Shown: piece by piece, positions 55,701 through 64,000 of the stretch
How positions within the stretch are numbered: the first letter of the stretch is position 1
How the letters are laid out: each line of letters begins with the position of its first letter
Origin: Dichetophora obliterata
Taxonomy: Eukaryota > Arthropoda > Insecta > Diptera > Sciomyzidae
DNA length: 64,000 nucleotides
Reading direction: 5' to 3'
NCBI GenBank assembly: GCA_963920525.1
Contig: OY986435.1
Location: 262,076,962-262,140,961 of the forward strand
Notes under the pieces: model-generated
Told to the model about the DNA's origin: nothing
The model's input: only the letters and a program-made list of their open reading frames with translations
Database searches by the model: none
Position numbers and translations under genes: made by a program

Positions 55701-56044
55701 CGAATACGGTGGAATGATGAACTGTATGAGCTGTACGCTGACATCGACATAGTCAAGCGCATTAAAATCGAGCGGTCATGTTCAGTCATGGCTTGGTCAT
55801 GTTCAGCGCATGAAAGACGATGCTCCAGTGAAGAAAACATTCGATTCGGTACCCAGCGGCGGTCAACGCAGAAGAGGACGACCGCATCTTCGTTGGAAAG
55901 ACCAAGTAGAGGACAACCTGACGAAGCTTGGAATTTCCAACTGGCGCCAGCAAGCGAAAGACAGAAATGGCTGGCGCAAATTCTTAGATGAGGCCAAGAC
56001 CGACATACGGTTGTAGCGCCAACTAAGTAAGTAAGTAAGTAGTA
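52790..56044 (+). mobile_element. Full-length RTE-type LINE
   Basis: Perfect 12-bp TSD ACTTCATTCACG at 52778-52789 and 56045-56056. The 5' leader begins GGAACCTGGGGGCGATGG. The 3' end is an RTE-style short tandem tail (TAAG)n at 56023-56040 with no poly-A. It covers the endonuclease, RT and C-terminal region in a single-ORF arrangement. Coding damage shows it is an old insertion. Confidence 0.9.
52979..56014 (+). pseudogene. RTE-type endonuclease/reverse transcriptase, mutated
   Basis: Endonuclease: LRICTWNVRTLNWEGA, DITAIQEMRWKG, VLGDFNAKVGKE, IDHVLVDGR and IDSDHYLVAAKI, all catalytic residues visible. RT: NKAAGADGLPAELFKNGG, NNRGISLLNIAYKVLSS, GPYQCGFRPEKSTIDQ, motif A VDYKAAFDSP, RGFRQGDSLSCDFFNL (motif B, QGD as in RTE) and LLAYADDIGIIG. 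The C-terminus is GHVQRMKDDAPVKK then GQRRRGRPHLRWKDQVEDNL. Disruptions are a stop after RIKV (53381), stops near 54203 and 54277, a TAA just before motif A (54915), and a frameshift near 55790 that moves the C-terminus to the 55810-56016 frame. Similar proteins are often misnamed craniofacial development protein 2 in databases. Confidence 0.88.
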
Positions 56045-56056
56045 ACTTCATTCACG

Positions 56057-56390
56057 ACGTTATATTAAAAAAATCAACTTACAACCAGCGGCGGATCTGG
56101 AAAAAATCTTGGGGGGGGGGCGTAAATTATCAAAGACACACATTTTCGGTTTGAGAAAATGTTGTCTTTTTACAAATACTCAAAATTAGATGACTTAAAA
56201 TAAGATGACTTTAATGTTTTCCATAACCCGGCGTCTCGACAGGCAATAATCCATTGCTTACCATCTGTCAAATTCCATTGCAAGCAATGGCAATATTTCA
56301 AGGGTGGGTTTTGTCATGTTACGAAATCAACATATAATTTTATCATTCATTATATAAATTTATTCTCCACGCTACTTGATTTTTATAGAT
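56057..56390. other. Spacer with a hAT-like terminal motif
   Basis: CAGCGGCGGATCTGGAAAAA followed by a G10 run at about 56086-56122 resembles hAT termini of the type at 41187. A weak candidate partner lies near 60640-60690, but no TSD was found. No gene. Confidence 0.3.
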
Positions 56391-56448
56391 ACACGCTCAG
56401 AAATCTTGGATTAAATTCTATTAAAAACTGTATTGTATATATGACCAC

Positions 56449-56925
56449 TAGAGCGTATCACGTTATAGGGGGGAAAAAAAAAGTTCGCCGTAAACCTTCG
56501 AATATGAAGCATTTTTGTCTGTTGTTTTCGAAAAAAAAATTTTTTTTTTTTTTGACCGAACGTAGGGGTCGCGCATTTACATTTTTGTTTATAACTTCGT
56601 CATTTGACGTCAGATTTTAAAGTATGTTATATCAAAGTTTTTGTCTCGAGGAGACCAATATTATTGTTTCAAAGGTCATTGACCTCAGACCCCCCGTTCT
56701 AGTACTTACTCACCAGATCTCAGTTCCTACCATGCTAACATGCCACCCTGATTTCAGAAAAAAAAAGCTCGCAAAAAATGTGTAAACTTTTGTGAAGAAA
56801 GTATATCGATTGTTTCAGTGCAAATATTTTTAAAAATTTTTTTAATTTTCTTTGACGAAATTAGGTTATTTTTACACTAGAGTATATCATAAAGGGCTTA
56901 GAGCTACCTTGAATTGCAATTTTAA
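56449..56925. repeat. Left long terminal inverted repeat (~477 bp)
   Basis: Matches 58743-59207 in reverse complement. Shared blocks include AAAAAAAAAGTTCGCCGTA, CGAACGTAGGGGTCGCGC, TTTTGTCTCGAGGAGACC, TCATTGACCTCAGACC and GGTGGCATGTTAGCATGG (complement). It includes a T15 run. Divergence between arms is low, mostly indels in homopolymers. Confidence 0.9.
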
Positions 56926-57015
56926 GACAAAAGGCTATTCATAATCAAAAATTAACAAATGAAATAAAACTTTATTGAATTCAGAAACCATTGGATCCAT
57001 TTAATCCATAAAATT

Positions 57016-58170
57016 TCAATCCATCAAATTTCGACGTGATTCAAGTTGGCTGTATTTCTGACGGCTCTCGAGTTTAGCTAAAATGTGGCCCATACGTTGT
57101 TCATCGGTGACGGCCATAGCAGATTCATGTACTACATGGACAAAACGCTCGGTGTTTTGAGAATGGCATGGATAAGCTGTACAAAAATATTAAGCCAATG
57201 AATTTGGAATCTGGCTCTTTTACAATGGTGACATGTTCTTCATGCACAACAACATTGCGCGACACATTTGCCTCCGTGACTCTTTTCAAAGTTGCCTCTT
57301 TTTTGCCATCGAAGGAGATACATGTTAATAGTTCATCACATCTGGCCGCGGCTATAGCTTCTTTACGGAACTTCACACGTTCTCTAAATATTTTATTTTT
57401 GTCGATGATAAGCCCGTCAAAGAATTGACCTATACTTTCGGCTGTTTCGGCAGATAACTCCTCGTTGGCTTTTGCGGTTATCGACAATCGCAAATCTTTA
57501 ATTAACATTGTCGCAAGCAAAGCACCGTAGCGAACTGAGGTGTCGCTGCGATCCAATGCCATACTAAAATTACGCAATGAAATGTCCGCCACTGTAAATT
57601 TTTTTTTGGCTGTGAATCGCTAACGTTCTCTTCAAATTCTTGTTCTTCATCGCTGTCTGGTTCGTACCCAACGCTGGCGGAGTAGTTCGTATTCGTTGTT
57701 GCAATAAGTGACTGCATTTCAACATTGCCAAATATCATCGACATTGAATCAGAGATATCATCTAAAGCCATCAATCGTGGACCGCACTGATCAATGAAAA
57801 ACACTTTTGCTGGGTCTGGGATTTTATTAGACGCGATGCAATTGCATGGAATATTCATTTCAATGCCGCACTTGCAACGCGAAATTAAGAACAATTTATT
57901 CCACGCATAAACATTGTATCTCAATGGATTTTTAGCAATTTTGTAATATTCTTTCACAAGATTATTTAAACGTTTACGTACTGCTGTTACCGATATAATT
58001 GGAATGCCCGCGCGTTGCCACAAAAGGATAACGTTTCTTACAGCTTCCTGTTTAAAAGCATCCAGCTTTCGACTTCGATCACTATTTTGTTGCAAATACA
58101 ATAAAAAATTAATCACATCGCGCTCCGTTGGCAACTGTGTATTATTAAATTTATTCACAATAAAAGACAT
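57016..58170 (-). pseudogene. DDE-like transposase, core deleted
   Basis: Starts MSFIVNKFNNTQLPTERDVI and is open for about 190 residues. At an A9 run (57599-57607) a one-base shift moves it to the frame reading VADISLRNFSMALDRSDTSV, YGALLATMLIKDL and CDELLTCISFDGKKEATLKR. FDGKK, with its Asp at the end of a beta strand, looks like the first catalytic block of an RNase H-fold transposase. After DSKFIG a deletion joins a third frame reading YPCHSQNTERFVHVVHES then HILAKLESRQKYSQ to a stop at 57016. I recall P/L-CHTQ-x-x-ER as the C-terminal block of the same arthropod protein family. The central catalytic residues are missing, so it is inactive. Confidence 0.6.
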
Positions 58171-58379
58171 TTTTTATTTTTTAGGTCGTGAAATTTAAAT
58201 ACACAAAACACATTTGATAATTATAACCAAGATTTATAGCTTTATAGAGACTTTTTGACGACATTGACAGGTATGAAATAGACCAACACACTATGTTTTA
58301 AGACAAACACTTTGAGAGGGAGTTTTAAAATCGGGTAAAAGGGATACAACTATAAAAAATCCCATCAATCGTGCGTATT

Positions 58380-58535
58380 AAAATGCATTTCGCAGACTTT
58401 TTCCGAAGACTTCAATTCCAATCCACACGAGTCTTTCTACCTTTTCCTACATAGTTCATTTCTGGGAACCTTGAAAAAACTTAAATTTTCTTTGTTCCAA
58501 GTACAGCGGCAGATAGCACAGCTTCTAGAAATTTT
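58380..58535 (-). pseudogene. THAP-type zinc finger, Trp codon now stop
   Basis: The minus-strand frame reads SCAICRCTWNKENLSFFKVP, RNELCRKR, stop (TAG at 58437-58439), KDSCGLELKSSEKVCEMHF. Spacing is C-x2-C-x38-C-x2-H-F, inside the THAP pattern (C-x2-4-C-x35-50-C-x2-H). The SFFKVP block matches the THAP sFxxFP segment. The TAG sits where THAP domains have an invariant Trp (TGG), so one G-to-A change explains it. THAP binds the transposon ends in P transposase. It lies about 210 bases upstream of the transposase-like frame, on the same strand; an intron may once have joined them. Confidence 0.65.
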
Positions 58536-58742
58536 CTTTAATTTAAAGTATATTTTTTTAGCACTGCACTGAATTATTTTGGTTAACACACTAGACGCGT
58601 CTTGTAGATTGAAGGCAATAAGAAAGTAGAAATTTACCATTGGATTTTGCAATGGATTATAACATAAAGAATGGCATCACTGTATTTTGTGATTTTGGTA
58701 GCACCAGTTGATCTATTTCAGAGATGTTGTGGCTAGGAGTGT

Positions 58743-59207
58743 TTTTAAATTGCAATTCAAGGTAGCTCTAAGCCCTTTAAGATATACTCTAGTGTAAAAA
58801 TAACCTAATTTCGTTAAAGAAAATTAAAAAAATTTTTAAAAATATTTGCACTGAAACAATCGATATACTTCCTTCACAAAAGTTTACACATTTTTTGCGA
58901 GCTTTTTTTTTCTGAAATCAGGGTGGCATGTTAGCATGGTAGGAACTGAGATCTGGTGAGTAAGTACTAGAACGGGGGGTCTGAGGTCAATGACCTTTGA
59001 AACAATAATATTGGTCTCCTCGAGACAAAAACTTTGATATAACATACTTTAAAATCTGATGTTAAATGACGAAGTTATAAACAAAAATGTAAATGCGCGA
59101 CCCCTACGTTCGGTCAAAAAAAAAAAAAAAAAGTTTTCGAAATTAACTTGCATAAATGCTTCAGAATAGAAGGTGTACGGCGAACTTTTTTTTTGCGATA
59201 CGGTCTA
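58743..59207. repeat. Right long terminal inverted repeat (~465 bp)
   Basis: The partner of 56449-56925. It lies 5' of the minus-strand genes and so probably contains the promoter. One internal difference is that the right arm lacks part of the CTTCGAATATGAAG/TTCAGAATAGAAG block near its outer end. Confidence 0.9.
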
Positions 59208-59215
59208 ATGACCAC

Positions 59216-59530
59216 ACCAGAATTGCATTAGAATCTAATATATGTCAAATATAAAAATTGAATTCTAATCCCATAATACTAAATTCTAATACAGAATTGG
59301 AATAGAAACTAAGTTTAGAACAATACTATTCTGGTTTATATTTTAATACATTTACAATCAAGCGTAATACTTCAGTTATTAAAAAGTAATACGAATAAAA
59401 TAATTTTTATTAAATATTAATACAAATTGTATTAAATAGTAATACAAATTGTATCAAATTGTATTAAATAGTAATACATATTGTATTAAACAGTAATACA
59501 AGATGTATAACATTTAATACATATTGTCCT
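59216..59530. repeat. AATACAAATTGTATT palindromic repeats
   Basis: Part of the outer MITE. The motif (A)ATACAAATTGTATTAAATAG and variants recur at least five times between 59420 and 59515, with further TAATAC/GTATTA pairs to 59890. Each unit is nearly self-complementary. Confidence 0.6.
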
Positions 59531-59993
59531 GAAAAGGTAAAAGGAAAAATCAATATTTATGGAATAAATTTATGGAACATTTATGGAATAAAGCTATAAA
59601 TCTTTTATATATTTACTTACTTTTAAAATTCCAAGTGAAATAAAAAGAAAATATTTGGTCAACCAATAACAAAATATTTATTCATTTAAAGTTTCTTTTT
59701 AACATACGGTTTTTCGTTAACAAAAACTATTTCTTTAGGTTTTATTTTGACAATGTCAGATTTCAGAATCAGAATGACAATTTGACAGATGCTTGATAGA
59801 TATTTGTATTATATTTTAAGACAATTTGTATTATAACTTGTACATAATACAATTTTTATTATACTTTAATACAGATAACATTAAATCAATTTTTTAATAT
59901 ACTTGAAAGTATAAGTTTTAATCAAAAATATATTAAAAAACGCATGATTCCAACGCTTGGCTTAAAATTAATTCCAAGATTTCTGAGCGTGTA

Positions 59994-61120
59994 CTATAAA
60001 GAAACAAAAATGGGAAACCTTTTTTAAATTTATATCGATTTGTGAATTCTTACATTCCAATGAGTCCTGAATAAATTTTTCAAGATATTCCTTCTCTAGT
60101 TTAAGAACTTACGCATTACGTTATTCCTTTTCCACAAACGAATATTGGGGATCCATATTTCTATAGTGCCTTTAAAAAAAATATATTCCAATGTGCCACT
60201 GTGCGTTGGTAATCCAAGCATTATGGCAGTCCTTAAAAATTTTCTGCAAATAAAAAATCATATTCGTATTCCGATTTTATTTTGTGCAGTGGATAGATAA
60301 GCTCTTTTTTGAGTTCTCTTCAAAATATATTAACATATGTTCATAATGAAAATATCGTCATATAAAATCAAAAAAGCCGTATGTTACAATAAATTCAAAG
60401 TCGACTTTTTTATTGATTATTGATGCACCTTATCAAAATACATGTTGCTGCTAAATTTTACACTCCTACAACTAAAAACGATGTTTTTATTAAAAAAGTT
60501 CTAAAATCCCTAAGTTTGAGCGCAACTTACAATTGCAATTACAATTCAGAAAGTTTTTTGACTCTCCCGTAAGAATTTTCAATTGTAGCTTACGGGTTTT
60601 TGATTTGATTTGAAGATATTTAAAAAACGATCACTGCCTAAAGGGGCAAGCACCCCTCCCTTCTCTCGTGCGTACGTCCATGAACACTGTACTATACTTT
60701 AGGTCTTAATTTTCAGCTTTAAGTTTCAACATAAAAGTTTACAGAACTTTCATCTATTTTTATTTAAGAAATAAGGGCATAAAGAATTTTACACATTTTT
60801 ATATAAAAATTTCTTCTTGAAAAATTTAAAAATTAACTTTAAAGTTGAAAATTAAGAAAGGAAAGAATGTACATATTTAACGCTCAGTTCTTGAAGATTG
60901 TGTTTTTTGAAAGTTTTATGTTTCGATAGGTGTTGCAATTTCATAGCACAACAAATCTCCATCAATATCATATTTAAAGTTTTCCCCGACTACAAAATAT
61001 AAAGGACTTTTTAGACTACGAGACTAAATGGACTATCGCGCAAATAATAAATAAACAAATCGTAGGTAAGTTATTGATAACGTACAAGTTTTTTCAAAAA
61101 TAATTTATTATTTTTCTTAA
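59994..61120. other. No gene recognised
   Basis: AT-rich spacer. GGGGCAAGCACCCCTCCC near 60645 resembles a hAT-type end but has no validated partner. Confidence 0.3.
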
Positions 61121-61122
61121 AG

Positions 61123-61556
61123 CTTAGTATGTTGTAGGAACGAAAATTTTTGGGCATATAACTCTACACGCGAAATTTTGGTGTAGAGTCAAAATTTTTG
61201 TGTGGAGAAAAAGCACTTGCTGTTCTGGTTGACAGATTCATATATTTATTGCTGCAATTTTATATCCTTTAAAGGGCAAGGCTACACATTAACAAACTAT
61301 ATAAATGCAACAATAAATTTGTTAAATAAAAAATTTAACACTTTTCAGCCCGCGCCAATTAAATGTACGGGCATAAAATCGACAGCGAAATTTTTACATT
61401 TAACTCTTCACTCACGAATGGAAATTTGGCAACATAGCAATAGTTTTTGCTTCTACAGCGTACTAGCTGGCAAAAAAAATTTCGCTGCCTGTTCATTGTC
61501 AAAAATCTCAATGTATTTCTTATGTAAATCTTTTTTTTCGTTCCTACAGCATACTA
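61123..61556. mobile_element. 434-bp MITE
   Basis: Ends CTTAGTATGTTGTAGGAACG and (complement) CTTAGTATGCTGTAGGAACG match at 19 of 20 bases. TTAA lies just outside both ends (with 2-3 intervening bases), so a TTAA target is possible but not proven. The 142-codon plus-strand frame running through it (61202-61630) crosses the right end and is not a gene. Confidence 0.7.
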
Positions 61557-61559
61557 AGG

Positions 61560-62090
61560 TTAAGGAGGGAAACCTGAGTAATTTAGGAAAAAAAGGCGTA
61601 TTTTTAGGTTTATCTTTTTCGGCTCAATGAAAAAGTCAATAAAAAGATCTGTAAAGTACGTTTTATAATACATATAAGTATTGATACACAAAATGTAATT
61701 TTTAAAAAAAATTTCAATACAAAATAGCGCTTGTACAGCTTTTGTTTTAAGGCCCCTAATTATTGAAAGGGTCCTAATTGGCGGGACACCTAAGGTCCTT
61801 AATTTTTAATCTGGAACAAAAACAAGATTTGGTCAGTTTCTATACATCAACAGCTATCGACATACGTAGGAATTTTTGATTTATTGATTTTTCGCGAAAT
61901 GATGCGTGATCGAACAAAACCGTTACAATTTTCCAAAAAAAAGTAACAAAATTGTTGATAAGACAACAAGTAAGCAATATAAAAAAACAACGTGTGTGGC
62001 TAGATAAATATATTTCAAATATACTGTCAAAATTTCAATTCGAACTGTGCAGATGTGCTCGAGTTATGTGTCCGGCAGTCTCAAAAAAGT
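61560..62090. other. No gene recognised
   Basis: AT-rich. AAGGCCCCTAATT and ACACCTAAGGTCCTTAATT near 61750-61800 echo the ends of the MITE at 7525-8425 (TAAGGTCC, AAGGCC) and may be a fragment of that family. Confidence 0.3.
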
Positions 62091-62091
62091 G

Positions 62092-62895
62092 CACGAGATA
62101 GTTATTTTGCTTGAATCAAGTAAATGTTTTGCTTTAAAGCAAATCAGCAAAACTTTGCTCAATCACGGCGTGATTTTAGAAAAAGAATGCTAAATTGAAA
62201 TCAATTCTTCTGTATTTAGAAAAAAGCCAAATTATATTATATTCAAGCAAATATTTCCTTTAAATTCAAGCAAGTTATTATAAATTGATAGCAAATTTTT
62301 ACTAAACTCAAGCAAATATTTGCCAAGTTACTATAAGCTCGAATAGTAAATTTTTACTTAACTCAAGCAAATATTTGCTAAGTTATTATAAACTCAAATA
62401 GCAAATTTTTACCAAATTCAAGCAAACTTTTTTCTAACACACGAGCACACAAACGTGTACACAAGCACAAGAATGAAGAAAATTAGGCGACGATAAGTTA
62501 ACAACTGCGATGGTCGAATGCATAAGCCCATGCACTTACTCTCACGCGGCTGAGGTTCAAGTCTCCGGATAGTGGTAATTTTTCAATTGAATTTAATGTT
62601 AATAATTATTTTACTTCAAAAATATGCTAGATTTCAGCAAAAACTTGCTATTCCAATTTAAAATAACTTAGCAAATATTTGCTTGAATTAAGTAGAAACT
62701 TGCTTTATCATAAGTTTATCATAACTTAGCAAAATTTTGTTTCAATTTAATCAAAATTTTGATAAATTATTATAAACTTGAATAGCAAATTTTGATAAGT
62801 TTTTGCTGAAATCTAGCATAATTTTGAAGTGGCTGAGATTCAGGCGTAAGTTTTGCTTAACCACAATACAAATTTAGCAAACAGTTTTCTCCGTG
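62092..62895. mobile_element. ~800-bp foldback MITE
   Basis: Ends CACGAGATAGTTATTTTGCT and (complement) CACGGAGAAAACTGTTTGCT are imperfect inverted repeats (about 13 of 20), flanked by TG. The two halves (62215-62440 and 62620-62800) consist of repeated AATTCAAGCAAATATTTGC / GCAAATATTTGCTTGAATT units that are mutually complementary. The loop (62440-62620) holds a tRNA-like box pair. No transposase. Confidence 0.55.
62511..62564 (+). promoter_or_regulatory. tRNA-like Pol III A/B boxes inside MITE
   Basis: A-box match TGGTCGAATGC at 62511-62521 and B-box match GGTTCAAGTCT at 62554-62564, 43 nt start to start. The arms do not form a cloverleaf that I can support. The spacing equals that of the boxes in the MITE at 14281-15398, though the sequences differ. 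Confidence 0.4.
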
Positions 62896-62896
62896 T

Positions 62897-63260
62897 GGTT
62901 TCGATAAAAAAGCGTTTTAAGTATTACAAATTCGTATACTATTTTCATATACCTCTCGCAGAATCGCAGAATGGAAAATTTGGGCATTTAGACACTTTAG
63001 CCGGATTCTATCTCTTGGCATATTATTTTTAAGACCCTAAAGCATCTTTTACGCAAGAAATAAATTTTCGATTTTTTCAACATTTTACTTAGGTTTCCCC
63101 CCTTAAGAGAGGTTTTAGGCACACCATTTCTTGAAAACCGAATTTTTCTATATATATGATATATGAAATATATTTTTTCTAAATATTATGATAAGAAACA
63201 AAAACATTTTTTTTTTCTTTAAATGAGTAAAATTAACATGGAAATGAATATTTTTGTATA
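62897..63260. other. No gene recognised
   Basis: AT-rich spacer ending in a TATATA-rich stretch just before the dispersed repeat. Confidence 0.3.
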
Positions 63261-63261
63261 T

Positions 63262-63415
63262 ACAAGGTGGCCAGCATAAGCGTACGAATATTTACGGTGG
63301 TGAAAGATAACGTCGAGTTAAGCAAAAAACGTATGGGAGGGGGGTCTATTTTCACACCCTTAGGAGTTACGGGGTTAATTGGTATTCCATGACTTTGATT
63401 CATACTATTGTTCTA
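63262..63415 (+). repeat. Unclassified dispersed repeat, copy B
   Basis: Same orientation as 15755-15915, with matching blocks TACG(A/C)ATATTTACGG, GGTGAAAGA, AAGCAAAAAA and ATGACTTTGAT(T/G)CATACTATTGTTC. Differences are spread along the length, so both copies are old. Confidence 0.6.
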
Positions 63416-63464
63416 GCAAAAAAACGATCTCCTGGAAAACTTATTTTAAAAGCTAATTTAAAAG

Positions 63465-64000
63465 AAAATCAATTAACCTTTCTAACGGCGTATCAATACA
63501 CCCACCTGATTTATTCATTACCGAGCTGCGCTCGTGTGAAGATGAAATAAATACGTTGAAACTACAAAATTTCAAGTTTGAGCGCAATTTTCTCAGAATT
63601 TCGCGTAATAAATTAAATTTTTTTTAGCATCATATTTCTGATTTATTTATTTTCTTTCCAAAGCCATCAAAATCATTAACATATTTTTAAAAATAACATA
63701 TAAAGTTGTACTTTAAAAATTTCACTAAATTGAAAACATTATGATATTATCTTCTACGTTTGATATCATTATTAATATTAATAATTTCTACAAAAAAAAA
63801 AAATAAGAAATGTCCAAAACGAAATTTGCAAAGTGCAACTAATTTTGTTATTTTTATTTATTACGCGAAATTCTGAGAAAATTGTGCTCAAACTTGAAAT
63901 TTTGTAGTTTCAACGGATTTATTTAATCTTCACACGAGCACAGCTTGCTAATGAATGGGTCAGGTGGGTTCGTTGACACACCGTGAGAAAAGTCAATTAA
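63465..64000. repeat. Foldback with ~160-bp arms, runs to window end
   Basis: Arms 63465-63625 and about 63840-64000 are reverse complements with perhaps 90% identity: CCCACCTGA, CTCGTGTGAAGAT, GTTGAAACTACAAAATTTCA and TTTCTCAGAATTTCGCG are shared. The ~215-base centre is AT-rich. The right arm reaches the last base of the window (AGTCAATTAA against AATCAATTAA), so the element probably continues beyond. Confidence 0.75.

Larger units (their letters stand above)
56449..59207 (-). mobile_element. P-like THAP transposon, internally deleted
   Basis: Perfect 8-bp TSD ATGACCAC (56441-56448, 59208-59215). Ends TAGAGCGTATCACG and (complement) TTAGACCGTATCGC lead into long inverted repeats of about 470 bp, nearly identical along their length. 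The unique 1.8-kb centre encodes, on the minus strand, a THAP-type zinc finger and then a transposase-like gene. An 8-bp target plus THAP DNA binding are features of the P superfamily. The transposase blocks resemble proteins I recall as uncharacterised in arthropod genomes rather than P itself, so the family is left open. Confidence 0.82.
56392..59991. mobile_element. TA-flanked MITE with a transposon inside
   Basis: Perfect 19-bp inverted ends CACGCTCAGAAATCTTGGA, flanked by TA (56390-56391, 59992-59993). Without the inserted element (56449-59207 plus one 8-bp copy) the MITE is about 830 bp. Its interior (59216-59930) is built of short palindromic AATACAAATTGTATT-type repeats. The CACG end resembles the foldback MITE at 14281 (CACGCAGAG). 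Confidence 0.85.

Noticed and set aside
56087..60688. hAT element enclosing the whole 56-60 kb nest
   Set aside because: The left CAGCGGCGGATC and right CAGTGTTCATGGACGTACGC sequences are only loosely alike and no 8-bp TSD was found.
61202..61630. 142-codon frame as a possible gene
   Set aside because: It runs across the right end of a MITE (61556) and its residues reflect AT-rich repeat sequence; no domain.
62511..62564. Functional tRNA gene
   Set aside because: Only the promoter boxes are present; no cloverleaf.
1..64000. LTR retrotransposon or endogenous retrovirus
   Set aside because: No long direct repeats, gag-pol protease/integrase motifs or primer-binding site seen; all RTs are of the LINE type.

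Overview
The window is transposon-dense, AT-rich, non-coding-like DNA from an insect. A higher fly (Diptera), possibly a tephritid, fits the mix of CR1-like, LOA-like, I-like and RTE-type LINEs with mariner, Tc1, piggyBac, hAT and PIF/Harbinger-like elements, but the species assignment is inference. I found no convincing host gene, no tRNA or rRNA gene with full cloverleaf support, no LTR retrotransposon and nothing bacterial. Almost every long open frame belongs to a mobile element. Many elements can be delimited by target-site duplications (TSDs) or terminal inverted repeats (TIRs) read directly from the sequence.

Layout. 1-1.2 kb: small inverted repeats and an antisense RTE scrap. 1.2-5.84 kb: a near-complete two-ORF CR1-like LINE with both ORFs open. 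7.5-8.4 kb: a TA-flanked MITE. 9.5-11.1 kb: a 126-bp tandem array followed by a 480-bp foldback palindrome. 11.7-15.4 kb: a broken plus-strand LOA-like LINE carrying a 1.1-kb foldback MITE next to its tail. 16.5-21.3 kb: a minus-strand RNase H LINE split by a second, largely open LOA-like LINE; both have clean 11-bp TSDs. 21.7-29.8 kb: a Helitron/Pif1-type helicase remnant broken by a TIR element, by a LINE that itself holds a piggyBac, and by a second LINE. 30.8-34.1 kb: a decayed Tc1 with IR/DR ends, itself interrupted. 36.2-37.9 kb: a MITE and a mariner. 39.5-40.0 kb: a ~150-bp tandem array. 41.2-47.9 kb: a degenerate hAT filled with two LINEs. 48.3-52.3 kb: a GCGAATCGC-type minisatellite and four small TIR elements, two of them nested in a third. 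52.8-56.04 kb: a full-length but mutated RTE-type LINE with a 12-bp TSD. 56.4-60.0 kb: a TA-flanked MITE into which a 2.76-kb DNA transposon has inserted. 61-64 kb: further MITEs and foldbacks.

The most interesting object is the 2.76-kb transposon at 56449-59207. It has an 8-bp TSD, ~470-bp terminal inverted repeats, a THAP-type zinc-finger module (its conserved Trp codon now TAG) and a separated transposase-like gene. The latter keeps an N-terminal FDGKK block and a C-terminal CHSQNTER block but has lost the middle. It looks like an internally deleted member of a THAP-bearing, P-like DDE transposon family. The second pattern worth attention is a pair of unrelated foldback MITEs (14281-15398 and 62092-62895), each with an A-box/B-box pair at the same 43-nt spacing in its loop.

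The elements do not form a working pathway. The window records successive insertions, and the nesting gives their relative ages.
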